Assembly (NCBI RefSeq): GCF_022581195.2
Contig: NC_061469.1
Location: forward strand, 9,976,501-10,040,500
DNA length: 64,000 nt
Source: Helicoverpa zea
Lineage: Eukaryota; Arthropoda; Insecta; Lepidoptera; Noctuidae
Direction: 5' to 3'
Each line of letters begins with the position of its first letter. Position 1 is the stretch's first letter. The translations under genes were made by a program, and so were the position numbers. This document shows, piece after piece, positions 44,429 to 56,951 of this stretch. The notes beneath the pieces were generated by a model. The model did not search any database, was not told the origin of the DNA, and saw only the letters and a list, made by a program, of their open reading frames with translations.

Positions 44429-45131
44429 AGCCCGGTTTCCACTGCGAAAGGGTAATGTGCGGAAAATGGTTAGGCGGAACGGACTCCTTTTTAATGAAAG
44501 AGGTTTGCGTTTCCACCAACGAAGAGTTGGTCATTTGATTTCCACTGCAAAATGAAACTCAGATAGAGAAATGAGCGGACTGAGCTGAACGGAAAATGAG
44601 AAATGAAAAACGAATAGATAATTTCCACAGAGAACGAGTTCAGTTGAAGTTTTGAGCTGGTGTGTGTGGTCCTGTTGTTGCGATGTTATCGAGTGACACG
44701 GAATCGAGCAATGACAGTGATTATGTATACAGAAAAAAAAGCACGCAAAGAAGATTTTGGATGTGCCAGCATATTCAAGATCGTAAATTAAAAGCGGAAT
44801 TTAGGCAGACAGCGAGAGAGTCCGTTCTGAACTAGTCGGTGCAGGCCTTGCGCAGCGGACTCTTTTCAATTTCTTTTTACTCGCTCAATCCGCCCCGCTC
44901 ACCACTTTCTGTGTGGAAACGCTACTATGTAAATTGTAATTGCGAGTTGAGCGGAGTCCGTAAGTACTCCGCTCCGCTCCCTAGAACTGAGCGAGCTCAT
45001 TTCTACTCTTTCTACACGCTCGGCTCTTTCCGTCCGACTATTTGTTGGTGGAAATATAAGTATGCAGTTTGCGTTTGCGAGTTTAACGAAGTCATTAATG
45101 GGTCCGTTCCGCTCGCGGTGGAAACCGGGCT
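44429..45131 (+). mobile_element. Internally deleted PIF/Harbinger transposon, 703 bp
   Basis: The terminal inverted repeats are AGCCCGGTTTCCAC and GTGGAAACCGGGCT, flanked by TTA at 44426-44428 and 45132-45134. TTA duplication and these tips fit PIF/Harbinger. The subterminal regions are rich in short GAGCGGA/TCCGCTC-like motifs in both orientations, as expected for transposase-binding sites. The interior keeps a short 5' piece of a transposase frame (44683-44835). Confidence 0.85.
44683..44835 (+). pseudogene. N-terminal fragment of Harbinger transposase
   Basis: A 50-codon frame from ATG 44683 to TAG 44833-44835. After an acidic start (MLSSDTESSNDSDYVY) it reads RRFWMCQHIQDRKLKAEFRQ, which resembles the R-R-x-W-x-(12)-E-F segment at the N-terminus of PIF/Harbinger transposases and HARBI1. 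The DDE catalytic domain is absent, lost in an internal deletion. It could be a short relic or, less likely, a translated repressor peptide. Confidence 0.6.
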
Positions 45132-45134
45132 TTA

Positions 45135-48100
45135 GGATCTACCTGTGTGTCCTTTTTTGATAGTCGCATGACAAAAACAATATATGAAAATGTGAATGGA
45201 CTACAATTACAGGGTATTTACAACAGGATAAATGTCCTACAGCAATTTCTTTAAGGGAAGTCGTAATTTTGCGCTAACTGGGCACAAAAACGACGAACCT
45301 CATCCGCCAAGCCCTAGATAATACCTTTAGTTGGCAGCAGTAGTCTAACAACAAAGGCATTCTAATTTGATGACATTCAGATATTGTGGAACCGTATTTG
45401 GTGTGCGTGGCATTTGCATCCACCTAACAAGAAGTTAATTGACTACTCACGTAATATCCCTCATTACATGTCTCATAAATTGTTTTCCTAAAGGGACTGT
45501 TCATTTGACCTGATCAATTAGCGCCATCCCATACTGGTAGAGCGATTATCCTGCCTCACTCCGGCTGCATTCGCCCGCACCTGCACATTTGACGAATAAA
45601 CCCTTTTTATGAGTAAGAAGACAGCTATACTTACATGAGAAAAAGTTAATAAGTAACAGATGATACCCTTCTTACAATTTATTTTTAATTTGTCTTTAAA
45701 GTTTTGTATTAAACGAAGCGCCAGCCGTCAAGGAGTACAAAAGAAATATTTATACAGAGAAGTTTAAGGTCAGCAGAGAACTCCAACGACGAAAATTGAT
45801 AGACTATTCGCAAACAACCTGAATGCGTCCCTTTGTTGCACCGAGAAGATTGAAGTTAGCTTTAAAATTCAAAGTTACTTCTCCAAATCAAGAATACAGA
45901 AGGACTCATCTAGAATAGACACGACTTTGGCAATCAAATATTCTTAATAATGCAAATCCTTATAAGCCGATCAACTCTTTAAATACGAATTACTGAAGTG
46001 GGTGTAAGTTGCAACGCATCTACCACGGTTCGTGTTCGCTGATCGTAAAACACCGTGTTTTGGTCGTTCATCAACTGCGTTCAGATGCGTTGGCTTGAAT
46101 TATATAATTTTAATTGGCAGCGCGCATGGTTACGAGCGCGCACAACGAATATCTCTACTAGGAAGTCAGCGGCCCGCGAAAACGATACTTGCAGTTTGGC
46201 CTAAAAAATTGGTACACGTTACCAAATCAATTGTTGCAGTCTGCTCTAATAGGATTTATTTCATTTCTGAAACGGATTAGATAAGAATTTTTGAACCGAA
46301 TATTTCTTCAGAATTCATTTCAAGCCCATTTTGAAGCCCCAAGAAAATTGCAAAGCCAAATAAATGTAGCAAGTATTTGTCAGTATAATTTATGATCCTA
46401 TCAAACACCGATCTTGTTTTGTAACACGAGGCCGTAATTATACGCTTACAGTATTTCTAGAAGTTTCGAAGTACCTGCATTGAATGCATCTCCTAGTGCG
46501 GCGAGCATTCCACGCGAGAGAGCGCATGCGCGCCTTTGAAACAGAAACCTGCGCGGGCGCCATCCAGGGGAAAGTGACACTGCGCACGCGACTGCTCGTG
46601 CGTCCGGGGACCGAATGACATGAACGATTAGCATGCTCACTCAGCATCCATGACGGTGATGGCAATATATCATTTTAGCTCGTCAAAACGGCTTATTAAG
46701 TAATTATGTGCTACATCTTGTTGAAATATAGCCAATATTTTGTTCAGTTGATGTTACTCTGAACATGAAATCCAATCTACTTGATGTTATCCTTCTGGGT
46801 TACCTTGATTATTCTCTTTTCGTCTGCCGGTTTAGAGAAAGGCGAATTCTGAGACCGCAGCTAAATGTTCGTGCGTCTTTGTTTAGTATTTCAAATACCG
46901 CATAGGTAGTTCTTGAACTTTGTATGCATGGAGTAAGAAGTTTAGTTGCTACAATCTACATAGCAACATACCTATTCTTCAATGCATTTCAGCCTCATAG
47001 TTGCGCAGGAACTTGGAAGATAAGATATCTAATCGTTTTATTATCTGTATATTTTGATAAACAAATATAAATCAGGCGAATATAAATAAGCCTACACGTG
47101 AGACCTTATTAATATTCAAAGAAAATACATAACATTCGCTATGCAGAGCAAAATATACCACTGAATTATTTATTCAAGCGCGAACGGTTTTTTTCAAATG
47201 TTCGATGGAAAAAGGTGAAACTAGTGTAGGATCACGTTTGATAGATGTAACGTTCAATTAAATTCTTGAAAAATATTCATTTTATTGCCGCGCAGTGATC
47301 TGAACGCTTTCATTAAACACGCCAAATGGCCATTATTACCTTTTGTCGGCGAAGTTTATCGTGGTTAATAAAATATCTACACATTTATGCATTTTCGTGG
47401 TAATAAGTTATGACCTAATCAATATGATTGATATGGGGATTGATAGGCAGTCTAATAAACTATTGATACACAGCTGTTTTAATCCGGATACGATTAGTTA
47501 CATAAAAATCGTAATTTTTATTCAATAGCTATGTTTTCGCAAGATGTTTCAATGTCAACGCGGCGATAACTAGGTAAATTGTATATTCAATATTTGCAGT
47601 GTATTTAACAACAATCGATCATAAAGTGTTCGTCAGTGAACACAAAAAGTGACGCCAATATAGCCTTTGTCACGACTCGTCCGCCTACGCTTCAGGCGGT
47701 TTTTGCGATATGCGGGAATTTGTGCTAAAATAAACTTTGAAATTATGACGGAACGGTTCATTATGGATTGGTGAATATTCGCCAATGAAGCGTATCCTTG
47801 ACATTGACTCGAAACTGGCTGTGGATGACTGGTTCGCGAACTGGATGCGCAGACTCGTAATACTTAAGTAGAGCATTGCGCAGTGATGCGCGCACTTGTT
47901 CGAAATAATGGCGTTAAATAATAACACCATCGTTAAATACTATATTGAGATAAATTGGATTTCGTGTAATGGAATTGTTTCCAAGGATTAAAGAAAACAC
48001 CTGTTGATTTCAACGTCCTAATTAGAGCCGACTCCTTTTATGGTTTTATAAATTAATGGTTGTTTGTATGTTAGTTAAACCACAATTATATTTTTATTTA

Positions 48101-50017
48101 CCATTCAGCTATAAATAAAAGATAGGTATAAGCTGCAGCAAATTGCAACGGATAGAAGTCAGGTGAGGTCTGAAGGCAGGTAAAGCTAATCCATCCTGTG
48201 TATATACCACAGTTTAAATATTTCCTACATTTGTATAGTGAGAATTATCAATAATTCTGGGTAGATTTTTTGTCACGTTGTGTGTGCAGTGTGCACTCCG
48301 TTTGCTTGACCACGTCCTGTCGCTGAAGGGCACTTGGACACGCCTGTGCGCTTGCGCAACCAAGTGGGCAGGACACAGACACTTTGAAGAAATAGCGTTG
48401 TGATGGTTATGTCGAGTTTTCTGAAGTTCTACGAATATTCCGCTCTGAAGATTTCAATAAATATTATAACCGATTCCCGTGATCGATTTCTATTTTAAAA
48501 TTGCTTTTGAGAGACAAAAATTGTGGTTTAAAAGTTTTATAAGTTCGATGGAGATAAAATGGCTGACAATGAATGCGAGGTTGAGTAGTCTTTAGTGGGG
48601 TTATGAAACTGCGGGAATGCAGTTTATCCTTTAATAAAACAATACAAACAATAGTAATTTATGCTGTGAACAATCTGCGTGTTGTACACATTTGAATACG
48701 CTTTGCATGTTAACCATAACTCGAAAGTTATTTTCTATTGAAAACTGTTTTATCATAATGGTTAATTTTAATACGGAGTAGTACTATTAAATTCCTATTA
48801 CATCTACAAACGAATCAATGAAGTTATAATTTAATTAAAGTCGATGTAATGATTTTCTTTTCATAATGCAGAATGGCTGAACATTGGCATTTAATTTCGT
48901 ACTAATTAGTAATTAAAGTCTCGTTTTAGGCGACATTATCGGTATTGTGTCCAATTATAACATTGTATTGTTCGAAAATGGCCAATCGTGCTGTCATATC
49001 TCGTTAATTTGGAAATATTTTGATTGTATTGATTATGTACATACATGCTTTCAAGTTTTCAGAAAATGTTAAAAGGTTTCTCTAAGAGAGAAGTCTTCTC
49101 TAACATGAATAATACTAAATGTTCCACGATGTCCCTTTTTTAGCTCTTTAATTTTTATTTACAGACCATGTATTATCCCACTGGACACAAAGTTCTTCTG
49201 TTAATCTAACATATTTTGTAAAAGTAGAAAATTCGATATTTGCCAGTTAAGTATATATGGCATAAATAAGCTCTATACACGGTAAATATGACATGGGGTA
49301 CGGGTGACAAAATAATTGGTGGAGGTATTGTGTATAGTAATAATACGACAGAAAAGCCTCCTTCAACTGTTTCAAAATGTTATATATTTTCCAAGATAGG
49401 ACATTCATGTTCATTTGAAATTCTATGAATAATACTCAAGGCTAGTGATGGTAATAGTTACTATAAATTACAGAAGGTACCTCAATCTATGGAGAATACA
49501 ATGATTGCAGTAATTTTACAGTTTCTTTATAAAACACTAATGTATGCATTGTTGGTTTATTATTTACGTAAAAGGCTATATTTTACTAAATAAAGGACTA
49601 TTTTCTTGTCTTCGGTAACAAATGTGGTTTCAAAATTTCCTTGTAAATTATTAAATAACAACGAGTAATTGTGTACTTCCTTGTAGTATTTATTGCAGGA
49701 AAAATAGCCTAAATTAAGACTGACAAAATAACAGTGATTGATTAACCACTTCTGTCCTCACTGCTTGGTTACATGTATTTGAAGTAAGATATATATTCTG
49801 TAATGTATTACCGCAAAAATAGGGTTATTAAAATTCTGATTTCGAGACTACTCATATTACATTTTTTTTTTTACTTTTTTTCCTATATCACTCGCGTCAT
49901 AGTTTTCCTTGAAATCCTGCTGGTATGTATTGATGTGTACAATTTACTACTAACTGTATATTTATAGTTATACATTACGTCATCACTGTTTTTGATAGAC
50001 ATTACATTAAACATATA
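45135..50017. other. CLIC first-intron or intergenic DNA with CpG-rich patches
   Basis: I find no exon. Notable are a CpG-dense patch at about 46495-46620 holding an NRF1-like GCGCATGCGC (46522-46531), and a moderately GC-rich stretch at about 47640-47900. The open frames there (minus 46438-46665 and 47685-47930) show no domain. These may be alternative promoters or enhancers of CLIC, but that is only an inference. Confidence 0.4.
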
Positions 50018-50163
50018 GGGCCTTACTACAAAAACTTTAAACCCTGGTTTACACTTGTCTAATAAAATTTTGGCTGCAAAATGAACCATATGTCAACGTC
50101 ATAATTTGACATTTTTTTAGACAAGGCATAAACTGACGTTTAAAAGTTTTTGTGGTAAGACGG
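50018..50163. mobile_element. MITE of about 146 bp with CCTTACYACAAAAACTTT ends
   Basis: GGGCCTTACTACAAAAACTT and onward (50018) is matched inverted by AAGTTTTTGTGGTAAGACGG (to 50163), and the homology continues inward over TTTAAAC...GTTTA and ACTTGTCTAA/TTAGACAAG. The target duplication is unclear. Non-coding. Confidence 0.65.
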
Positions 50164-50918
50164 TTAATATTTTAGGTATCAACGTTTACAATTTCGACAT
50201 TTAATATTCTCCCCAAAAAAAGGGGAAATTAATACGACAGCCTGTAATGTCAAAATTGAGTATTTTTTTTAGTTCAATATAATTGTCGATATAGTATTGG
50301 ACGATATAATAAACTTATTTTTATAGCTTGTTTTTAAATTCGACAAATTGACTACGAACCCAAAATTGGAAAAAGTGCTCGAAGTCGACTTATCTTACTA
50401 AATTAGTGCAAATTAGGCAAACGCAGCCGACGAACGCAATAACTACAAATTATATGATCTGCGGCTTAAAATGCCAGATAGTGTATTACAAAATACTAAT
50501 AAATTCTGTGTGTGTTCCTAAAGATTAAAACACAGCTGTTTCGTAATTTTTGTAACATTACTTATCTGCTAATTAATTGTAACGTGTGTGTAAATTAGAA
50601 GCAAAAAGTATGCACTATGCAGGTTCGTTAATAAGTCTGTCTAACTGTCTATGCTTTCAACACTGCCAGTTCATTTTAAAATCGATGATTAGACTATGAA
50701 GACGTAACCAACTTATTAAGTAAAGCTGATGTCATATCTTTGTCACCAACCTTTGGTTTTTAAGGAAAGTGAGAGGGATGATCAAACGATCACAAACGCG
50801 TGAATGTCGAATCAATGTTCACGGTCATCGATGATTCGAATCGAATCGGGGGCGGTTGCGTCGACAGCCCGATGTTTCGAAATTTAAAATTAGCATAGAA
50901 CACAGCTGAACGAGACTA

Positions 50919-51882
50919 TACTTCGGCCGTTCAGAGAATGCGTTCCTGACACCTATCAGTTAGTCACGACTAGTGATGGGCACAACATAACACTGAGTTC
51001 GTTACCGTTCCTTCAAAATGAACCGCCGCATTATTTTAAGATTATTTTCGTTTTAAATTGGCGGAATCATTTGTTTTATATTTTAGTTATTTAAGTGGAA
51101 ACCAAAAAAAGGTAATATTCATATAATAAAATTGTTTTATTTATTCTTTGTTACAAGTACATTGAATTGAATGTGCGAACAGAATATTAATCAGACTCCG
51201 ATTTGCTTGAGGAGGTGGTGTCTTCATCATCATCTTCGCCTACATGTATAATTATATTATTATCAATAACAGAATCAATCCTGATATCTCGGTCTAACAA
51301 AAGCCGGGTAATCAAATAAAAACAGATCGAAAACACTTGAAAAACGTGGTCTATGCGCACGAAACGACAACGGACGACTGTTTTAGCGTCACAAAATGGC
51401 GGCCCATAACGCCATTTGGGGTTACCATTTTTAATCTAAGTATAAAAATGCGGTTTGGTCATAGTTTTATTTTTATTTTTCATAAAAGTTATAATTAAGT
51501 CTTATAGTCCATTATTTTCCAATTCTTAAAAAGAAAATCAAAACGTATTATTTTATATTATAACTGTATAAGAACAGATTACGATACTTGCCTGTTATTT
51601 TTAGCACAGCACTACAAAATATAAACCGCTGACATAACCTTGTAATAGCGCAGTATAGATTTAGAAAAATATTGTTTACCAAGTTATTTGACACTCAGTT
51701 TGGCACAAAATTATAACATTCATTGATTATTGATATAATAATGTTGTTTTAATGCTCCTCAATTGTTAAAACGGTAAACAACCAGCAAAAATATTTTTAT
51801 CGTAACTGCAACGCCATTGCAAAGTTACGTCGTCAGTTCAATCGCGACGTGTCAGGAACGCATTCTCTGAATGGCCGAACTA
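50919..51882 (+). mobile_element. Long member of the TA-duplicating family, copy 5 (964 bp)
   Basis: Left tip TACTTCGGCCGTTCAGAGAA then CCTGACACCTATCAGTTAGT; right tip with the GACGTCGCGATTGAACTGAC-type end of the foldback copies. TA lies at 50917-50918 and 51883-51884. The right 190 bp match copies 1, 2 and 4. Segments next to both ends match copy 3, which lacks about 690 bp of the interior. The interior (50965-51690) is unique in this window. It contains GTGATGGGCACAAC at 50973 and, on the minus strand, an 82-codon open stretch (51435 down to 51187) without ATG that ends in an acidic EDDDEDTTSSSKSESD tail. Confidence 0.8.
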
Positions 51883-51884
51883 TA

Positions 51885-54800
51885 GAGAGGCTCTATATCT
51901 ATATTTGTCCTTGGAATAATACAAACTGGGTTTCAATTCCAATTGAAAATAAAGACATTAAAGAAATGTAACCAAAACCTTATTTGGTTGCACTAATAAT
52001 CGAAAACATTATTCACCTGTTTCAATGGATAAATAAACATTGGTTGCTGCATTTCGAGTTCTGTTAGTCTCAAACGAAATGTATGACATAATTACATTAA
52101 AAACCTGAAAAGGTTAAGCACTTTATACAATTATCGCGGCGGTTAAACATTGACGCTATTTATCTTAGATCGTTTGTAGAAAATAATTGGAATCCGCGAA
52201 CATTAGTCATTGCAATTGCAATCGTAGTCTTTTGTAACCAGCTGCGATGCAATTACGCACTTGTGTGGTCAAAGTTTTTACAATGAACTGTCATCGGGAC
52301 AATTTATGCCCATGATAATTGGCAAAGGAAACAATTCCGCTTTAAAATTAAAATCACATTACTTACCATTAAGAAATATCAACACGATAATTTTTTGTTG
52401 TTACCTCTGCCATTTTGAAATTTATAATTTCGATAACAAAATTCCACTTGAAAAAAAAAACGAACTTCATTTGTACTGTTAAGTAGCACCGCCTACCGTT
52501 TTACTAGACCCTTAAATTACCATTTTGTAGCGACAATACTATAAATCCTCAGGACAAGACAATAAACTCATGTCTGGTAAGAATTTGCCACCTTTGTCCT
52601 GGTAACGTTACGTCAGTGTTGCCATGTCCTATTATCAAGACCATACTACCAACTAAGTGATCGCTCAAGAATGTCCCGGGCCTTCGCCACATAATTATTA
52701 CATAGCTTCAATTTAATGGTGCTCAATTAAGTTACTTTTTAATTACTATACGTACCTGACGCCTTGTACAGGCTTCTGGATACGTTTAATCTTTTAATAT
52801 AATCTTGATGTTTATATGATTGATTGCAGTAATTAGATTTTTGAAACGCCATTTTAACACCATTATTTTGCTGCAGTTTGAATTAATTAATTTAAATGTT
52901 CTCTATACTGAATTAAAATATTGTACAAAATCATAAGTGATTAATTTATTTATCACAATAAGTCAAGAGAGTGTGTTGTGTACCAGTTTTCTCGGTACTG
53001 GGCTATTTCAAGTTTGTTTGTACTTTTTGCTCTATAGTTTTTTCTAAGACAGGTGTGGCCAGCAAAGGGGATCGGCTCGTGCAGCCAAGAGGGTGGGGCG
53101 ACGCGTGCGCACCTTTTTATATTTTTTTTAATTTCCTTTTAATAATTTTATAGGTAATTCTTAGCATATGTAACAAAAATTTTGTTCGATCATATGAGTT
53201 ACACCTTGCAACATGATTACGACAGTATATGAAGCGAATAAGCAGTGGATATAGATTGCAAAGAGTTTTTAATACGTTCGATATTAGATTACTCGATCGA
53301 ATTAAATTAATTTCGTATATATTGGATACCTTTTTATTACTTGTTTTTATAATATCTACAACATCCCTTCATAATTAAGTTTGAGCCAATAAAAATGTTC
53401 AGTAGTAAGTTCTTGTAGATTTTACTGATTTTGGAGATAATTACATATACCAAAATGTTTTTGTGCGTGCAGAAGTAAGTATGATAGAAAAAACCATAGT
53501 CTAACTTTATTTGAATAAAATTAAATATAACCGGTATTGCTGTCTTATGATGTTATTATTATTAAATAATGATCAAGCTCATAATTACATATTTATTTAA
53601 TGTCAAAGTACAGAGGGCATTAGTTATATGCCACAAGAAATAATAAAACACAGGAAAAACCTTAACAAAACCTCCATAAAAAACAGCTGCTAGAAGGATA
53701 AAAAATACTTATATTATTCAAATTAATAAACACATTAACTAGTAGTACTCAGGTACTTCGGGACCGATTTATCAAAGAGTATTCATGCGAATACGAAATA
53801 AAATACTGTTTACTTAAGATAGGTTGATATCTTACTAAGAAAATGTATACACTATATGTATTGTATAATTACACACACACATAGAAGACGTGGGCCGCAT
53901 ATGGCATGCCCGCCGGCCGGCAGCTGTCAGCCGTTACCAACCGTTGGACATTCAAATTTACGTAACGATTCTACTCATTTAAACAGCGATTATTAACTTT
54001 TTTATGTGTATCGGATGCTAATTAATTTCTAGATTAAACGTTATAATAGGTCCTAGTCAAAAACCATCTTAGGTTATAAAATAAATCGGTTTAACTTTCT
54101 TGGTGTGAAAATAGTTCTTCTCAATGTCTCGATTGGAAATACCGACTTCATCTCGCTTCTAACAAAAACGTGATGTGTTAAAGTGTTTGTTTCGATCTAT
54201 TTGCAAAATAAATATTATTTATTATTGTAGTGTGGCAAATAAGATTAATCTATCGATAAATAATTGCATGCATACCGTGTTGGCAACATCTCTATGTTTG
54301 CACGTTTTCGAATCGCACGCAATAATTTATGCAGTTTTTTTATTTAAACAATTAATTTGAAAAAGGAATGTGAACGAATTTTATTAAATTATCACTTCAT
54401 TGGTTGTATAATCTAGTCATTATAATTGCTTAATTAAAATTAGTGTGTTAAAACTAAACGCTTTTGACATTGTCAATGAGTGGTAATTACCTGGTGTGAA
54501 TAATTTTAATAATTCCAACACCGTTTTAGGAAATGTATTTTATAGTTTTTTACCTCTTGCTGTTTTGTATTTTTTTTAGCGCATAATTAATCATTCCCTT
54601 GACACGTTCACCTTGTATAATCAAAGAAATTAATTTAAAAGAACCGCATGTGTAATGGGTAGCTTCGAGATATGCATTTACTATAATAGCACACTATTCT
54701 AAGAAGATAAGCAGTAACAATGTTTCACTTTCGTGCTGATTTATAATAATTAAGCAATTATCTTTATCAACTCATTATATGGAATATGTAGCATTATTAA

Positions 54801-55075
54801 TTGATGTTTAGGTCTTGGTAACACCCGTTGCTTGTAATTTTTTGCGTGACGCTACGTTTTAATAAGACGGCAATACATAGCGTGATAGTTTGCCACGCCC
54901 CCATATAGACAGACATACTCGATGGTCTTACTGGACTATAGAAAACCCGAAAAGGGTAATTGAATAGAGACTCGTTTGTAACTGTTCGACAAATTACTGA
55001 CTTGTCAAAGGTCATAAGTTACTAAGGTTTAAAATGCAATTCTTGTAGTAAAGACAAAAATACTATAATCTCAAA
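51885..55075. other. AT-rich DNA without a recognisable gene
   Basis: No exon, RNA gene or repeat family could be identified. Small GC-richer spots lie at about 53050-53115 and 53885-53950 (GCCCGCCGGCCGGCAGCTGTC). The open frames here are short and AT-biased. Confidence 0.4.
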
Positions 55076-55270
55076 TCTATACTAATATTATAAAGCTGAA
55101 GAGTAAGTTTGTTTGTTTGAACGCGCTAATCTCAGGAACTACTGGTCCGATTTGAAAATTTCTTTCAGTGCTAGATAGCCCATTTATCGAGGAAGGCTAT
55201 AGGCTACTTTTTATCCCGGTACGGGAAGTAGTTCCCACGGGATGCGGGTGAAACCGCTGGCAGAAGCTAG
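55076..55270 (+). mobile_element. Lep1-type Helitron, plus copy of inverted pair
   Basis: It begins TCTATACTAATATTATAAAG, contains GTTTGTTTGTTTGAACGCGC and CTTTTTATCCCGGTACGGGA, and ends GGCAGAAGCTAG followed by T. It sits between A and T with no target duplication, as expected for a Helitron. Confidence 0.82.
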
Positions 55271-55451
55271 TAATTAATATGATTTTTAAATAACAAATTC
55301 ACTTAAATTATGCAAATTAAACTTAATAACTATTCATAATACAACGACCAAGTTTACATAATATTTATAGATTTTTCCAAAGATAGATGAAAAGAAGCAA
55401 CCAACAAAACTAATGAATTTATGGCTGAAGGAAAAAAGATTTATCGATACA

Positions 55452-55635
55452 CTAGCTTCTGCCAGCGGTTTCACCCGCATCCCGTGGGAACTACTTCCCG
55501 TACCGGGATAAAAAGTAGCCTATAGCCTTCCTCGATAAATGGGCTATCTAACACTGAAAGAAATTTTCAAATCGGACCAGTAGTTCCTGAGATTAGCGCG
55601 TTCAAACAAACAAACTCTTCAGCTTTATAATATTA
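55452..55635 (-). mobile_element. Lep1-type Helitron, minus copy of inverted pair
   Basis: It is nearly identical to the plus copy 181 bp upstream; I count one substitution in the body and a 4-base difference near the GAGTAAGTTTG segment. Its 5' end stops at AGCTTTATAATATTA, lacking the last bases of the Lep1 start. Unlike a normal Helitron insertion, an 11-base sequence TTATCGATACA lies on both sides (55441-55451 and 55633-55643). Confidence 0.8.
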
Positions 55636-56759
55636 TCGATACATTTGCAGTATTGTTTTGACATCACTACATAAGGTTACAAATATTTAAAGTTACTAAA
55701 ACGATGCATGTCGATAATTTTGTTCCGTAAATTATGTTCCGTAAAATATTGATAGTAAGGCTTGTTGACACAAGATCGGTATTTGCACTAGGTACGATGC
55801 TTAGATCATCGGCATTCATCGATTGCGCGATGAGTAAATATTGCCTTCACTACTCGACGTGTCAGGCATGCTAATACTATTGCTGATAATATTATTAGTA
55901 CATATTTACATTATATGACCAACGGATTCACTTACCTTTGTGTTGTTTGAACGGTTCTTCATCTCAAGAACCCTCATTTTAGGAAGTCATCTAGAATTGT
56001 AATTACTCTTAAAAATACTACTCATCTTCTTCGAAACTGTTTGTATCAGTTGCTTGCTCATTCTTCGATGTTTGAGAACAAGTCTATGCCCAAAAGTGAG
56101 ACAATGAGAAGGCCGATTATGATATGTTGATCTATAAGTTGTAAGTGTCCCAAGGTTATTATTTTCATAGTTGAATACCTTACTTCGTCTCTAAGTTGAC
56201 TTTTATGGCGTAAAAAATGAGCAGGTGAAACATTCTATAGCGCAATTAATTTTAAATGGAATTAGGAATTGTTATTTGAACAACAGTTTCTAGGGTGACA
56301 TTTAAGATCGTAAAACCTACGAAGTCGCACTATGTTCAAAAATATGAATAGCGAATTTTGGTAAAGTTTCCACTGCCTTTAAGATGAGTTTCTGATTATA
56401 TATGAATGGTGCGCGTGCGATGGCACAAGCCCTGCCCCTTGTTTCCACACAATCTTGATCTCTAACCTTACACGTAACCACTCGACGTTGCCTATAAATG
56501 GACATCTTTATGAGAATTACTATCCCTGAGGTATTGCAATAATTTTCCGTATTCCTACTGTATTAGTAAATCATTGAGATTTATTAGTTTGTATCTTGTA
56601 ATTTCAATTAAGTTTCTAGACACAGTCCTTAGAGCATTGGTAATTTTCCAGATGCAAAATATCAGTAAGATATTATACTGAATATTCATTTACGTAGTTG
56701 TGTAAGATGTGTCGCTTTACAAAATGTGTTGTTGCTACCCAAAACCAAAACTTTTTGTA

Positions 56760-56951
56760 CCAACGTTTGTCAAAAAAACATGGGAACAAACACATTCTAA
56801 ACAAACATAACGAGAGCTTACAGCTTACGTCGAAGAGGACGTTCGGATAGCCCCGGAGAGGTCGGCGTGAGGTCGGATGACTCACTGCAAAACCGGATCT
56901 GAACCGGCAAACTTATAGCTGGGGTCTGCGGCTTAAACCACTACCATCATG
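56760..56951 (-). mobile_element. tRNA-derived SINE-like sequence
   Basis: On the minus strand, from 56951, the sequence reads CATGATGGTAGTGGTTTAAG, resembling a pol III A box (TRGYNNAGTGG-like). About 35 bases later comes GGTTCAGATCC (56905-56895), one base off the B-box core GGTTCGAATCC. A GC-richer non-tRNA tail follows to about 56820. The two boxes at near-tRNA spacing fit a tRNA-derived SINE head; a full tRNA cloverleaf is not evident. The 3' boundary is a guess. Confidence 0.5.

Noticed and set aside
44839..45135. 98-codon open frame inside the Harbinger element
   Set aside because: It is made of subterminal repeat motifs and the right inverted repeat; no similarity to transposase.
50973..50986. 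hAT element nested inside copy 5, from its GTGATGGGCACAAC start
   Set aside because: No matching inverted end or 8-bp duplication was found before 51690.
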